Notes under the pieces: generated by a model
Told to the model about the DNA's origin: nothing
Seen by the model: the letters and a program-made list of their open reading frames with translations, nothing else
The model's database searches: none
Shown here: positions 1 to 8,099 of the stretch, one piece after another
How the letters are laid out: every line of letters starts with the position of its first letter
Position numbering within the stretch: the stretch's first letter is position 1
Translations under genes and position numbers: made by a program
Source: Paraflavitalea soli
GTDB lineage: Bacteria > Bacteroidota > Bacteroidia > Chitinophagales > Chitinophagaceae
Direction: 5' to 3'
NCBI RefSeq assembly: GCF_003555545.1
Contig: NZ_CP032157.1
Location: 686,546-750,545 of the forward strand
DNA: 64,000 bases

Positions 1-227
1 GCTTGCGCAATAAACTGATCTCGGCAGTGGAAGGATCGGGCATCCCTATTCCCGTATATCCCGTACAAGCCGGTCTGGTATCACCCTTGCGGGCAGCCGG
101 TGTCTCCCATAACAATAAAGAGTTTGTACCCCTCTGGGCAGGGCAGGCAGCGTCCAAAGCTAAGACGGCCAGTGCTGCGGAGATATTCGGGGAATTGATT
201 GCGGAGGCCGGTTTGGGTTATGAATAA
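1..227 (+). CDS. NAD(P)H-dependent flavin oxidoreductase (nitronate monooxygenase-like), C-terminal fragment
   Basis: The reading frame is open from base 3 and runs off the left edge, so only the last 74 or so residues are visible. They contain a PLWAGQAA-type stretch preceded by a segment ending in a hydrophilic NNKEF, as seen at the C-terminus of FMN-dependent nitronate monooxygenase/2-nitropropane dioxygenase-like TIM barrels. Such enzymes oxidise nitronates or act as enoyl-ACP reductase-like flavoproteins in the cytoplasm. The first codon seen is TTG, but this is an internal Leu, not a start. The family call rests on a short tail and is moderate; the substrate cannot be told. Confidence 0.6.
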   Translation, partial: LRNKLISAVEGSGIPIPVYPVQAGLVSPLRAAGVSHNNKEFVPLWAGQAASKAKTASAAEIFGELIAEAGLGYE

Positions 228-266
228 CTAACAATCCATTGTATTTTACAGTACTAATATGCGTGT

Positions 267-1322
267 ATGCGGATACCTTTCCTGGTAATAGTAATATTTT
301 CTCTCGCAGCTTGCCATTTGTTAACGTCTGACTATACGCCCGATATACGGTATGCGAAAGGGGACCAATGGGTGAAAACTTTCAGGAGTGGTGGTTACCT
401 GGATGCTGCTTATGCCAACGACAAGCTCTATTACGGCAGCTCAGAGTTTAGTAGTGATAGCGGTAACCTTTTTTACTGTCTGGATCTGAAGACGGGCATC
501 GTAGACTGGGCGGTCCATGTGAGGCAATGGGCAAGTTCGCCTCCCATAGTGGGCGACAGTTTTATTTATTTCAGCGGCTTTACCGGGAGTAATATTTACC
601 GGTTTGATAAAACAGGCAATAAAATATGGGAGCAGGACGCACCGGATGTTTTTGCCGGGCATACCCTGAATCCTTTGAATAATAATCTCATTGTGCATAC
701 CGTGACGGATGGTTCTTATGAATTGGCATTTATGGATGGCGCAGTGGTCAATCATTTTGCCAAAACTTCTATGGGAAGCAGTATGCCTGTTTTTTATGAG
801 CAGTATATGGTCCAGGGAGGGGTGAAAGAAGATACTACGATTGTCGCGCATGGAACCCTGCTGCGTTGCATTGATTACACGAATGGAAAGACAGTGTGGG
901 AACATGAAGTGGGTGAAAAGCCAGATCCGCTGATGGAGCACGAAGGAAAGGTGTATCTTATATCAAAGGGACCTGTGATGCAGGCGTTTGATATCAAAAC
1001 GGGAGCGAAGTTATGGCAATCGGATACACTTGGTCGCTTGGCAGGTTCTTATCCAACTAGTCCACGGATGGAATTTGATCAGGGAAAAATTATTTACTAC
1101 GATATCGACATGAAGGATATGAGGATATTGGATGAGACTACCGGAAAGGTACTCACCAAGGGTAACTATCAGGACGTTTTGAAGCAACACCTCATGCTGC
1201 CGGTCAATCACTTTTACCGGATACCGGCAGATGGCGGATCGTATTATACCGTGCGGGTGACTGACAGTTTGGATTCGCCCTCGAAAATGTATAGGATATT
1301 TGTAAATAAAGAAAAACGCTGA
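267..1322 (+). CDS. PQQ-like beta-propeller lipoprotein
   Basis: This 351-residue protein begins with a short hydrophobic signal and a lipobox ending SLAAC (Cys at residue 16), so it is probably anchored in the periplasm or outer membrane. The body has repeated WD/PQQ-type blades, for example YYGSSEF...NLFYCLDLKTGIVDW, GTLLRCIDYTNGKTVWEHEV and GPVMQAFDIKTGAKLWQ, where each blade ends in a Gly-Lys-x-x-W turn. The repeats resemble the PQQ_2 propeller family, which in lipoproteins such as BamB acts as a binding scaffold rather than an enzyme. No quinone-dehydrogenase catalytic residues are evident. The downstream regulator gene starts about 15 bases after the stop, so the two may be co-transcribed. 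Function is unknown. Confidence 0.75.
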   Translation: MRIPFLVIVIFSLAACHLLTSDYTPDIRYAKGDQWVKTFRSGGYLDAAYANDKLYYGSSEFSSDSGNLFYCLDLKTGIVDWAVHVRQWASSPPIVGDSFIYFSGFTGSNIYRFDKTGNKIWEQDAPDVFAGHTLNPLNNNLIVHTVTDGSYELAFMDGAVVNHFAKTSMGSSMPVFYEQYMVQGGVKEDTTIVAHGTLLRCIDYTNGKTVWEHEVGEKPDPLMEHEGKVYLISKGPVMQAFDIKTGAKLWQSDTLGRLAGSYPTSPRMEFDQGKIIYYDIDMKDMRILDETTGKVLTKGNYQDVLKQHLMLPVNHFYRIPADGGSYYTVRVTDSLDSPSKMYRIFVNKEKR

Positions 1323-1337
1323 TAAAAACTATTGCTA

Positions 1338-2024
1338 TTGAACCGCATTGACCGACTCATGGGCCTTATTACCGTACTGCAATCCAAAAAGTACGTACTG
1401 CCGGAGAAACTGGCGGAGCGTTTTGGATTGAGTATACGTACCGTGTACCGGGATGTAAAAGCCCTCAATGAGATCGGTGTGCCCGTCAGCTTTGAACCCA
1501 ACAAAGGCTACCATATTGCCAAAGGGTTTTTCCTGCCGCCTTTGCTGTTTACCGCGGAGGAAGCCAATGCCCTCATCCTGCTGCAAACACTGGCCAACCG
1601 GTTTACCGACCAATCTATTGCCAAACACAGCACTTCGGCACTCAACAAAATTAAAGCCGTGCTGCGGTCTTACGACAAGGACCTGGCCGACCAGATGAGC
1701 GCCCAGGTCAATATCTATGTGCCGGAAGAGGAAAAAGCCACTACTGCCCACCTGGCTACTTTACAGCAAGCCATTGCGCAGAAACAAATACTGAATATTA
1801 AATACACCGATAATAAGGGCACGCATACCGAGCGGGATATTGAGCCTGTAGGACTGGTATTCTATACCTATCAATGGCACCTGATAGCCTGGTGCTGGCT
1901 CAGGAATGAATACCGCGATTTTAAAGTAAAGACCATCGTACGCCTCACCAATACCGGCAAACCTTTTCGCCGGGAACATACTTTTGAAGCCACTACCTAC
2001 CTGAAAATTTTTTCCCACCAGTAA
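1338..2024 (+). CDS. WYL-domain transcriptional regulator (DeoR/YafY type)
   Basis: The 228-residue protein has an N-terminal HTH_11 winged helix (LAERFGLSIRTVYRDVKALN, about residues 25-45) and a C-terminal WYL domain with the YQWHLIAWCWLRNEYRDFKV segment (about 175-195). WYL domains sense small ligands or nucleic acid and switch the attached helix-turn-helix. I place the start at a TTG codon at 1338 because the family usually begins M-N-R-I-D-R-L; a TTG two codons earlier is also possible. The DUF1579-like gene follows on the same strand 115 bases later. These regulators often control the adjacent small gene, so that is the likely target, but no operator is obvious. Confidence 0.85.
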   Translation: MNRIDRLMGLITVLQSKKYVLPEKLAERFGLSIRTVYRDVKALNEIGVPVSFEPNKGYHIAKGFFLPPLLFTAEEANALILLQTLANRFTDQSIAKHSTSALNKIKAVLRSYDKDLADQMSAQVNIYVPEEEKATTAHLATLQQAIAQKQILNIKYTDNKGTHTERDIEPVGLVFYTYQWHLIAWCWLRNEYRDFKVKTIVRLTNTGKPFRREHTFEATTYLKIFSHQ

Positions 2025-2139
2025 AACAGACTGCCATAGGGTTGTCAGTGGCCCTGCTTTTCTTTGTGTTTCAGAACAGGGGAATAGCGCCAACAGTCAT
2101 TTCCAATACAAACCTTAATCAATCAACATAAGTACAGCC

Positions 2140-2661
2140 ATGAAGTCCATACAGTTCAATGCAGAAGGCGACCTGATCATTACGCCTTCTGCTTCTTCTT
2201 CCCAACATGATTTTGATTTCCTGCAAGGTAGCTGGCATGTCCATAATCGCAAGCTGAAGACCCGGCTGAACGACTGCACGGAATGGTTCGAGTTTCCCGC
2301 CACGCAGGAGTTACGTAAGATATTGCAGGGCATGGGCAATACAGATACGCTTATTACTGAACTGGATGGAAAGCCTTTTGAAGGCATGACACTCCGCCTC
2401 TTCAATCCGGTCACCAGGTTATGGAGTATCTATTGGGCCGACAGCAATGCAGTAACCATGGACCCGCCGGTACTGGGTTCCTTTGAGGATGGGGTGGGGC
2501 ATTTCTTTACAAAAGATACTTTCAACGGACAGGAGATCATTGTCCGGTTCAACTGGGATGCTACCAACCCGGAGCAGCCGGTATGGAGCCAGGCTTTTTC
2601 AGCCGATCAGGGCAAGACCTGGGAGTGGAACTGGTATATGTATTTCTGCAGGATGGAGTGA
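2140..2661 (+). CDS. DUF1579-like lipocalin-fold protein
   Basis: This is a 173-residue cytoplasmic protein without a signal peptide. Its pattern FDFLQGSWHVHNRKLKTRL, then a TEWFEF segment, then RLFNPVTRLWSIYWAD, FEDGVGHFFTKDTFNG and WSQAFSADQGKTWEWNW matches the small DUF1579-related family found beside regulators in many soil bacteria. The alternating hydrophobic strands and Trp-rich turns suggest a lipocalin or calycin-like barrel that could bind a small ligand. No enzyme activity is known to me. Its stop codon lies only 16 bases from the stop of the giant convergent gene on the other strand, with no clear terminator between them. Confidence 0.7.
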   Translation: MKSIQFNAEGDLIITPSASSSQHDFDFLQGSWHVHNRKLKTRLNDCTEWFEFPATQELRKILQGMGNTDTLITELDGKPFEGMTLRLFNPVTRLWSIYWADSNAVTMDPPVLGSFEDGVGHFFTKDTFNGQEIIVRFNWDATNPEQPVWSQAFSADQGKTWEWNWYMYFCRME

Positions 2662-2677
2662 GCAACGACCGTTTCGA

Positions 2678-5600
2678 TTAGGCCCACCATGTTTTCCATA
2701 GCGCCCCATCATCGCCCGCAGTATAAATTTCAACCTGGTTGCTGACCCTGCTAACTGCCACAACCTTTTTATCCTGCTTGTTTTCAAAATGATGACTATA
2801 GTCATCTACCACTGCCCAGTTGTGGCCTGATTCCCATTCTTTTTGTGCATCCCAGAAAACAGTATAGACCTTGCCATCGGGGCCGGTGGTGAAGATATCC
2901 AGGTGACCGGGTGAAGGTACGACCCATGCGAGGGATGCATTCGGCGATACATGGAAGCCAATCGAGCCTCCAACCTGTTCCCAGGTGACATCATTTTCTA
3001 CAGCCAGAAATGCCGCCGACCATATTTCACCCTGCAGGGTATTGACCAGTACCTTGAATATGTTTTTCTCGCGCGCAATTGTAAAGGAAGAGATGAACAT
3101 TCCTTCCCGGCTGATCAATTTCCAGTCCGGTGTAATATTCCAATCCGAATGATCTATTGTTCCTGCCCATAATCGTTTACTACCATCCAATACAAATATA
3201 AAATCGCCTGACACTTCAAAGGGAGCACCTGCCAATGGTGTAAAAATGGTTCGGGTAGTGATCTTTCTCCAGGGATCGGTATTGCCTGCCTGCCAGGAAG
3301 CATGGGAATAGATCTCACCATCGGCAGCACAAATAAATACTTCTGCTGCACCGGGCTTTATTACCGAGTCTTGCACCGTTACCCGGCTGGATGGCGATAA
3401 GGCAACGGGCAATGGCGTAGCCGAAGTATCGGGTATGCCGAAAATGAGCGTAGGGAGTGTTGTCAATGTCATTGAGGTCCAGGTTTTTCCCGCAGCTGTT
3501 TCTTCGGGTAGCTGCCAAAGAGAGAGCAATTGTGCATCATGAATAGCAAAGAGCAGGAGGTGGCCCGGGTTGGTGGAATAACCAGTGAAGCTATCGGGAG
3601 AATTCAATATATAAGGGGCTCCGGGCGCTATTGGCGTCCATTCGGGATTTTGTTGTGTGCAGGTTCCCAACCTGGCCTGTACGGGTTGATTACCACTGGT
3701 AAGGCCAATCATATCAATATAATTGAAATAACCGGCCGCAGGAGATTGCCTGACAACCTGCCAGAAGACAAAGGAGAATTTTTCCGTTACCTGCTTCCAG
3801 GGTTGCCACCGGTTAAGTTGTACGGTAAATGGGATGGGGAAAGAAGTACGGAAAGTATCTCTGAAGTGAACACCCGGCATCTCGATCGTGCATGGATACA
3901 GCTGGCGATCACCCAGCAATGCCAGTAAGGAAAAAGACATTTTCCATGTAGGATCATCATCATCTCCATCGAAAGGGGGATGTTTGATTACAATGGTCAT
4001 ATCCGTAGCAAGCTGTCCGGGTCTGTCGAAAAAGATCCATTCTGCATCATGCGCGGTTCTTTTGGCAACCTCTCCGGCTGCTATGATCTCATCGGTTGCC
4101 AGTATATCACAGCCAATCGTTACCGTTGCCTGCGCCAGGCTGTTCATTCCCATTGGCTCATCTTCTGTACGGCAATAAATAACAAGCGCCTTGATAATTT
4201 CCTGGTCTTCCTTTGTAAAAGTTATGTTTTCTGTACGTTCTGTATTGGCCAGGTCGTTGAACTGGTGTAATAAGGTTTTGCCATTGTATTGAATAACGTA
4301 TTCCCGCTGTCCCCATTCAACCAATCCTCCTCTTACAAAAGCATTTTCAAAGCGTGGATAGAAGTCCGTCTCGATCGTGTTGCCATCCAGCTTGAACTCT
4401 TTGTCGTCATATACCAGCGAAAGCGCCTGCGTCGATCCATCAGGTTTGGGAATATGGTAGGTGCATTCCAGGTCACCCAGATCGTCTACGGTTACTTTCG
4501 CGCTGCTTACCCGCTCTTTAAAGTGTTCATAACTGCCATATTCTTTTTTATTGCCTACCTGGATGATCCAGATGTTTTTGTTTTCAGCATACCAATCTTT
4601 ACCGGCAAAATAATCTTCGGGAAAAGGATTGGCCCAGGTGCGCAGGTGGTTGATCTCATCAATATACAGGTCTATCAATTCTTTTAACCTGCATTTGAAT
4701 CGGACAAATGGTGCTACCGCTTTAAATACTTCAGCAGACCATTGTTCTTTGTCTTGGTCATGTGGATGCTGGTTTACATTGCCTTTTACGATATTTTCTA
4801 CGAGCTGCCGCTCCATACTACCCACATTATTTTCACTGGTTGATTTGTCTTCTATTTCTTTCAGTATCTCATCGATCTTACTCCGGATGCCACCTAACGC
4901 GCCCTCCGTATTTTCTTTGATGAAGGCAGCATGAAAATCAGAATCTTTATCCTGCCATTCGGGCCGTTGATTGGAGAATACGCCAATGTACGCTTCTTCA
5001 TCGAGGTCGGGATTGAGCGGATCTTTTTTGTGGATCTTTTTTCCAAAGGTCCAGAAGCCCCGTTTGCCGGAGATTTCAAACAAGGGGAAGTTGTCATCAT
5101 CATAGGCGGATGTTCGCTGCTGATCGTGGTTGTCGAAAGCATCTTTTGGAAACCAGGCATGGGAACCACAATCAGTGAGCCTTTTCTGCATGAAGTGAAA
5201 GTCATAGGCAATGATGGCTGTATTTTCATGTTGCAGGATCATAGGCAAGGCCCAATACCCTGTCCACCATCCGGGCCCGTCCACATGATCACCCAGCGCA
5301 TTTTTGTACTTAACACTGCCAGCCAGGGACGCCCCTAAATAGGCTCCTACAGCGCCACTCACAGGAGCTATAGCAGGCAAAGCTGCTCCCAGCAATAGCC
5401 CGCCACCCAGGCCACCCAACGCCTCTGAAAGTACAAAGCCCGGGAACCCGGCAGTAGTAAATACATTGATCTCTGTGCTAATGGTAGCCTGGTTTACATT
5501 GGATTGGAAGTTGAGCTGCCCGGGCCTGAAATTCTGAATACTGGAAAGCATCACATCCTTGTTCCGGAATGTATAGATATTGGCCCGGCTGCGGGTGGAG

Positions 5601-8080
5601 CCTTCAATAAAAAGAGACAGTTCGTCGGCGGCAGTTTCATCCAATTCCATACCGAACAGGTCGGGCAGCAACGCGCCTGTAACAGTTGCGGTCAACCTGC
5701 CCAAAGGAAATGCCGGAATGCTGCCCGCAATAAAGCCTGCTGTTGCAAAAGCGCCCCGGTTGATCATGGGGAGAATGAGGCTGGTCAACGGCGTCAGGAT
5801 GCTGTCAAATGCTTTGTTTTTATAGAGCTTGAATTTTTTGATGCAATCAAAGGTGTGCAGGATAATTTCTTTATTGAAAAATGCAGACTGGCTCCACCAG
5901 AATAGAGTGTCTTCTTCCTTTTGACCATAGCCGTCATCATGGGCTGCTGCAATGGCATCATTCAGCGTTTTAAGTGCAGGGCTGTGTTTGGCTAGTTTAT
6001 GTTTATATGCCTGGTCGAGTGAGAACCGGCTATCATCTTTCTTGGAGTAAGAAATACCGTACTTAGGCGATTCATCAAATCCAATAGATACACGGGTGCG
6101 GTCAACGGAGAAGTCTGGAGGCATTCGGGCTATTTCCAGCAGCACAGCCGGTAGCTTATAGGTAGAAGTAGCAAAGTGGCAGGCGATCTCTCCACTCGCA
6201 TTACCAAAAATGCCTTTTTCTCCCAGTATTATTTCGATGACGTCCTTCAGTGCATTGTCCCAACCACTCAATTTTGAACTAAACTGTGAGCGGCCCCCGC
6301 AGGCTCCCATACTGCTTTTGTGCAGAAACCTCAGCACATCAAAGAAGAGCAGGTCGGTTACGATAATGGCTTTTCGTTTTACTTCATCATCGAGGGCAAA
6401 ATCCACCAGGTTGAGCAGGGCATATAAATGCTCCCGGTAATAACCCGAGGAATTGAATTCCGTCCAGCCAAACATCAATTTATTATTCAACCATTTCAGT
6501 GCCCTTACCCTTCCCCGCTCTTTGCGTTTGAGACCATCCTTTTTGCCCATTTCATTGTCTTCCGGGAAGAAGTCTTTGGCAGGCTGAAAAACTTCCTGCT
6601 CCCATAATTGGCCGGCCAGGTATTCTGAAGAGGCAAACATGATATAATGGTTCTCCGACCAGTATTCCATTTCAGCATAGGGTTCTCCCTTTTTTTGTAT
6701 TTCCCTTTGCTTGTTAATCCCTTCTGGAGTGGTGCCTTTACCTGTTACGATGGTTTCTATTGCGCCTTTTACAATACCGGTTCCCACATCAATGAGGTCT
6801 TCTGTTTTATGTGGATTGTCACCATAGTTGTCAAACGCATGAAAAGGTTCATCGATCCAAAATTTAAACTGCAGGAGGGCTTGTTTATATACCTCGGCAT
6901 TGACCCTTGAATAAACAGGATGTGCCATATAGGGATTCGCAGAATACATATGCAGCCATGTCATTAGTTTAGCTTGTACATTGTCCAACCTGTCTATCAG
7001 TGAGGGATCGGCTTTTAGTTCGTGATCCCGGTTAAGCAAGGAGAAAAAGGCCATTGCTTTCTCCGGATCATATTGCTTCCTGTTGCGCCACGATAAGATC
7101 TTTTCCTGTTTCATGGTGCGGGGAAGCGATCCATACAGGTATAGTGACCGCATCAGGAGGGTCAATCCCATATCAGCATTGGCTGCATTGAGGTATATCT
7201 CCTGCAGGTCATAGGTTTTGGACCAATATCCCGTGTGGGCCGCAATGGGAGTTTGATCAATTTTATGCCAATCAAATTGAGGCGATTTGATGGTGACCTC
7301 ATATTCTTTATCATTACACCCATCCTCCTTTTTTGTAAGAAAGCTGACTTGTATAAATTCAGCAATGTTTTTCTGATCGCTTTCTTTGATGATGGTGCTG
7401 AAAGTTTCTTCGTACGCTAAAGTATCAACCTTATTAAACCTCAGGTTAGTGGAGAAAGACATACCAGTGCTTTCGAGCCATTCCCTTTCAATGCCGGTAA
7501 TAAACATTTCAGCATTTTCGATCCATTGCCGGGAACTGTAGATCGTTGCCTGCGGCAGCTGATACAATTCGGGGATAAGCCAGGGTTGTTCCAGGCATAA
7601 CTCCAGGCGTGCCATGGCAAAGGAAAGATCGTCTCTTAAGCAATTCCTTCTTTCAAAGCGGTTGAGTGCTGGTGGGCTATCCAATACGGAAGAGAACCCG
7701 GTATCTTCATATAGTTTTTTAAGTACCGCGATCCGTTCAGCCGTTTTTACAGGCTTTTTGAAATGCAACCAGTCGCCCACTTTGCCGATCAGGGTACCTT
7801 GAAAGACAGTGCGCTGGTCTCTTTCCTCCCTTGTCCATACGTGCTCCTGGCTGTCGAGGTATACCTTTCCCGGGTTTTTCAGCTGATCAAACCGGCCTCC
7901 CGCAAATCCCATAGAGATCATATCTTCCGTGGTGAGATCTATGTTGGGCCCAGGCTTTTTTTCTTCCACATCCCGAAAGGTATCCATATTGATACCGCGA
8001 AGGGTACATTCGAAGAACCAGCGTTTACGTTTCTCTATTTCCTGGAAGGGATCTGAGCCCGGTGCATCTGCCATATTCAT
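2678..8080 (-). CDS. Giant (about 1800-residue) protein with C-terminal PLL-like lectin beta-propeller
   Basis: I start this at the ATG at 8080 (M-N-M-A-D-A-P-G) because the longer frame from 8155 would overlap the upstream gene; ATG 8074 is also possible. There is no signal peptide. Numbered from 8080, residues about 295-655 are helix-rich and include WSENHYIMFASSEYLAGQLW (474-493), which recalls alpha/alpha-toroid folds. Two hydrophobic Gly/Ala-rich stretches follow, near 775-810 and 878-923; the second could form a membrane hairpin. Residues about 1450-1800 hold some seven repeats of roughly 45-50 residues with blade motifs such as TGPDGKVYTVFWD and TAGDDGALWKTWW, like the fucose-binding PLL/tectonin propellers. 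I do not recognise the whole protein. A lectin-targeted toxin or surface-binding effector is an inference. It forms an operon with the 958-residue gene 19 bases upstream. Confidence 0.8.
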   Translation of the reverse strand: MNMADAPGSDPFQEIEKRKRWFFECTLRGINMDTFRDVEEKKPGPNIDLTTEDMISMGFAGGRFDQLKNPGKVYLDSQEHVWTREERDQRTVFQGTLIGKVGDWLHFKKPVKTAERIAVLKKLYEDTGFSSVLDSPPALNRFERRNCLRDDLSFAMARLELCLEQPWLIPELYQLPQATIYSSRQWIENAEMFITGIEREWLESTGMSFSTNLRFNKVDTLAYEETFSTIIKESDQKNIAEFIQVSFLTKKEDGCNDKEYEVTIKSPQFDWHKIDQTPIAAHTGYWSKTYDLQEIYLNAANADMGLTLLMRSLYLYGSLPRTMKQEKILSWRNRKQYDPEKAMAFFSLLNRDHELKADPSLIDRLDNVQAKLMTWLHMYSANPYMAHPVYSRVNAEVYKQALLQFKFWIDEPFHAFDNYGDNPHKTEDLIDVGTGIVKGAIETIVTGKGTTPEGINKQREIQKKGEPYAEMEYWSENHYIMFASSEYLAGQLWEQEVFQPAKDFFPEDNEMGKKDGLKRKERGRVRALKWLNNKLMFGWTEFNSSGYYREHLYALLNLVDFALDDEVKRKAIIVTDLLFFDVLRFLHKSSMGACGGRSQFSSKLSGWDNALKDVIEIILGEKGIFGNASGEIACHFATSTYKLPAVLLEIARMPPDFSVDRTRVSIGFDESPKYGISYSKKDDSRFSLDQAYKHKLAKHSPALKTLNDAIAAAHDDGYGQKEEDTLFWWSQSAFFNKEIILHTFDCIKKFKLYKNKAFDSILTPLTSLILPMINRGAFATAGFIAGSIPAFPLGRLTATVTGALLPDLFGMELDETAADELSLFIEGSTRSRANIYTFRNKDVMLSSIQNFRPGQLNFQSNVNQATISTEINVFTTAGFPGFVLSEALGGLGGGLLLGAALPAIAPVSGAVGAYLGASLAGSVKYKNALGDHVDGPGWWTGYWALPMILQHENTAIIAYDFHFMQKRLTDCGSHAWFPKDAFDNHDQQRTSAYDDDNFPLFEISGKRGFWTFGKKIHKKDPLNPDLDEEAYIGVFSNQRPEWQDKDSDFHAAFIKENTEGALGGIRSKIDEILKEIEDKSTSENNVGSMERQLVENIVKGNVNQHPHDQDKEQWSAEVFKAVAPFVRFKCRLKELIDLYIDEINHLRTWANPFPEDYFAGKDWYAENKNIWIIQVGNKKEYGSYEHFKERVSSAKVTVDDLGDLECTYHIPKPDGSTQALSLVYDDKEFKLDGNTIETDFYPRFENAFVRGGLVEWGQREYVIQYNGKTLLHQFNDLANTERTENITFTKEDQEIIKALVIYCRTEDEPMGMNSLAQATVTIGCDILATDEIIAAGEVAKRTAHDAEWIFFDRPGQLATDMTIVIKHPPFDGDDDDPTWKMSFSLLALLGDRQLYPCTIEMPGVHFRDTFRTSFPIPFTVQLNRWQPWKQVTEKFSFVFWQVVRQSPAAGYFNYIDMIGLTSGNQPVQARLGTCTQQNPEWTPIAPGAPYILNSPDSFTGYSTNPGHLLLFAIHDAQLLSLWQLPEETAAGKTWTSMTLTTLPTLIFGIPDTSATPLPVALSPSSRVTVQDSVIKPGAAEVFICAADGEIYSHASWQAGNTDPWRKITTRTIFTPLAGAPFEVSGDFIFVLDGSKRLWAGTIDHSDWNITPDWKLISREGMFISSFTIAREKNIFKVLVNTLQGEIWSAAFLAVENDVTWEQVGGSIGFHVSPNASLAWVVPSPGHLDIFTTGPDGKVYTVFWDAQKEWESGHNWAVVDDYSHHFENKQDKKVVAVSRVSNQVEIYTAGDDGALWKTWWA

Positions 8081-8099
8081 TTGCTTTTGAAGTAAACAG

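Noticed and set aside
4289-5338. Plus-strand open frames opposite the giant gene
   Set aside because: They are shadows of the minus-strand frame, with no start context or recognisable domains.
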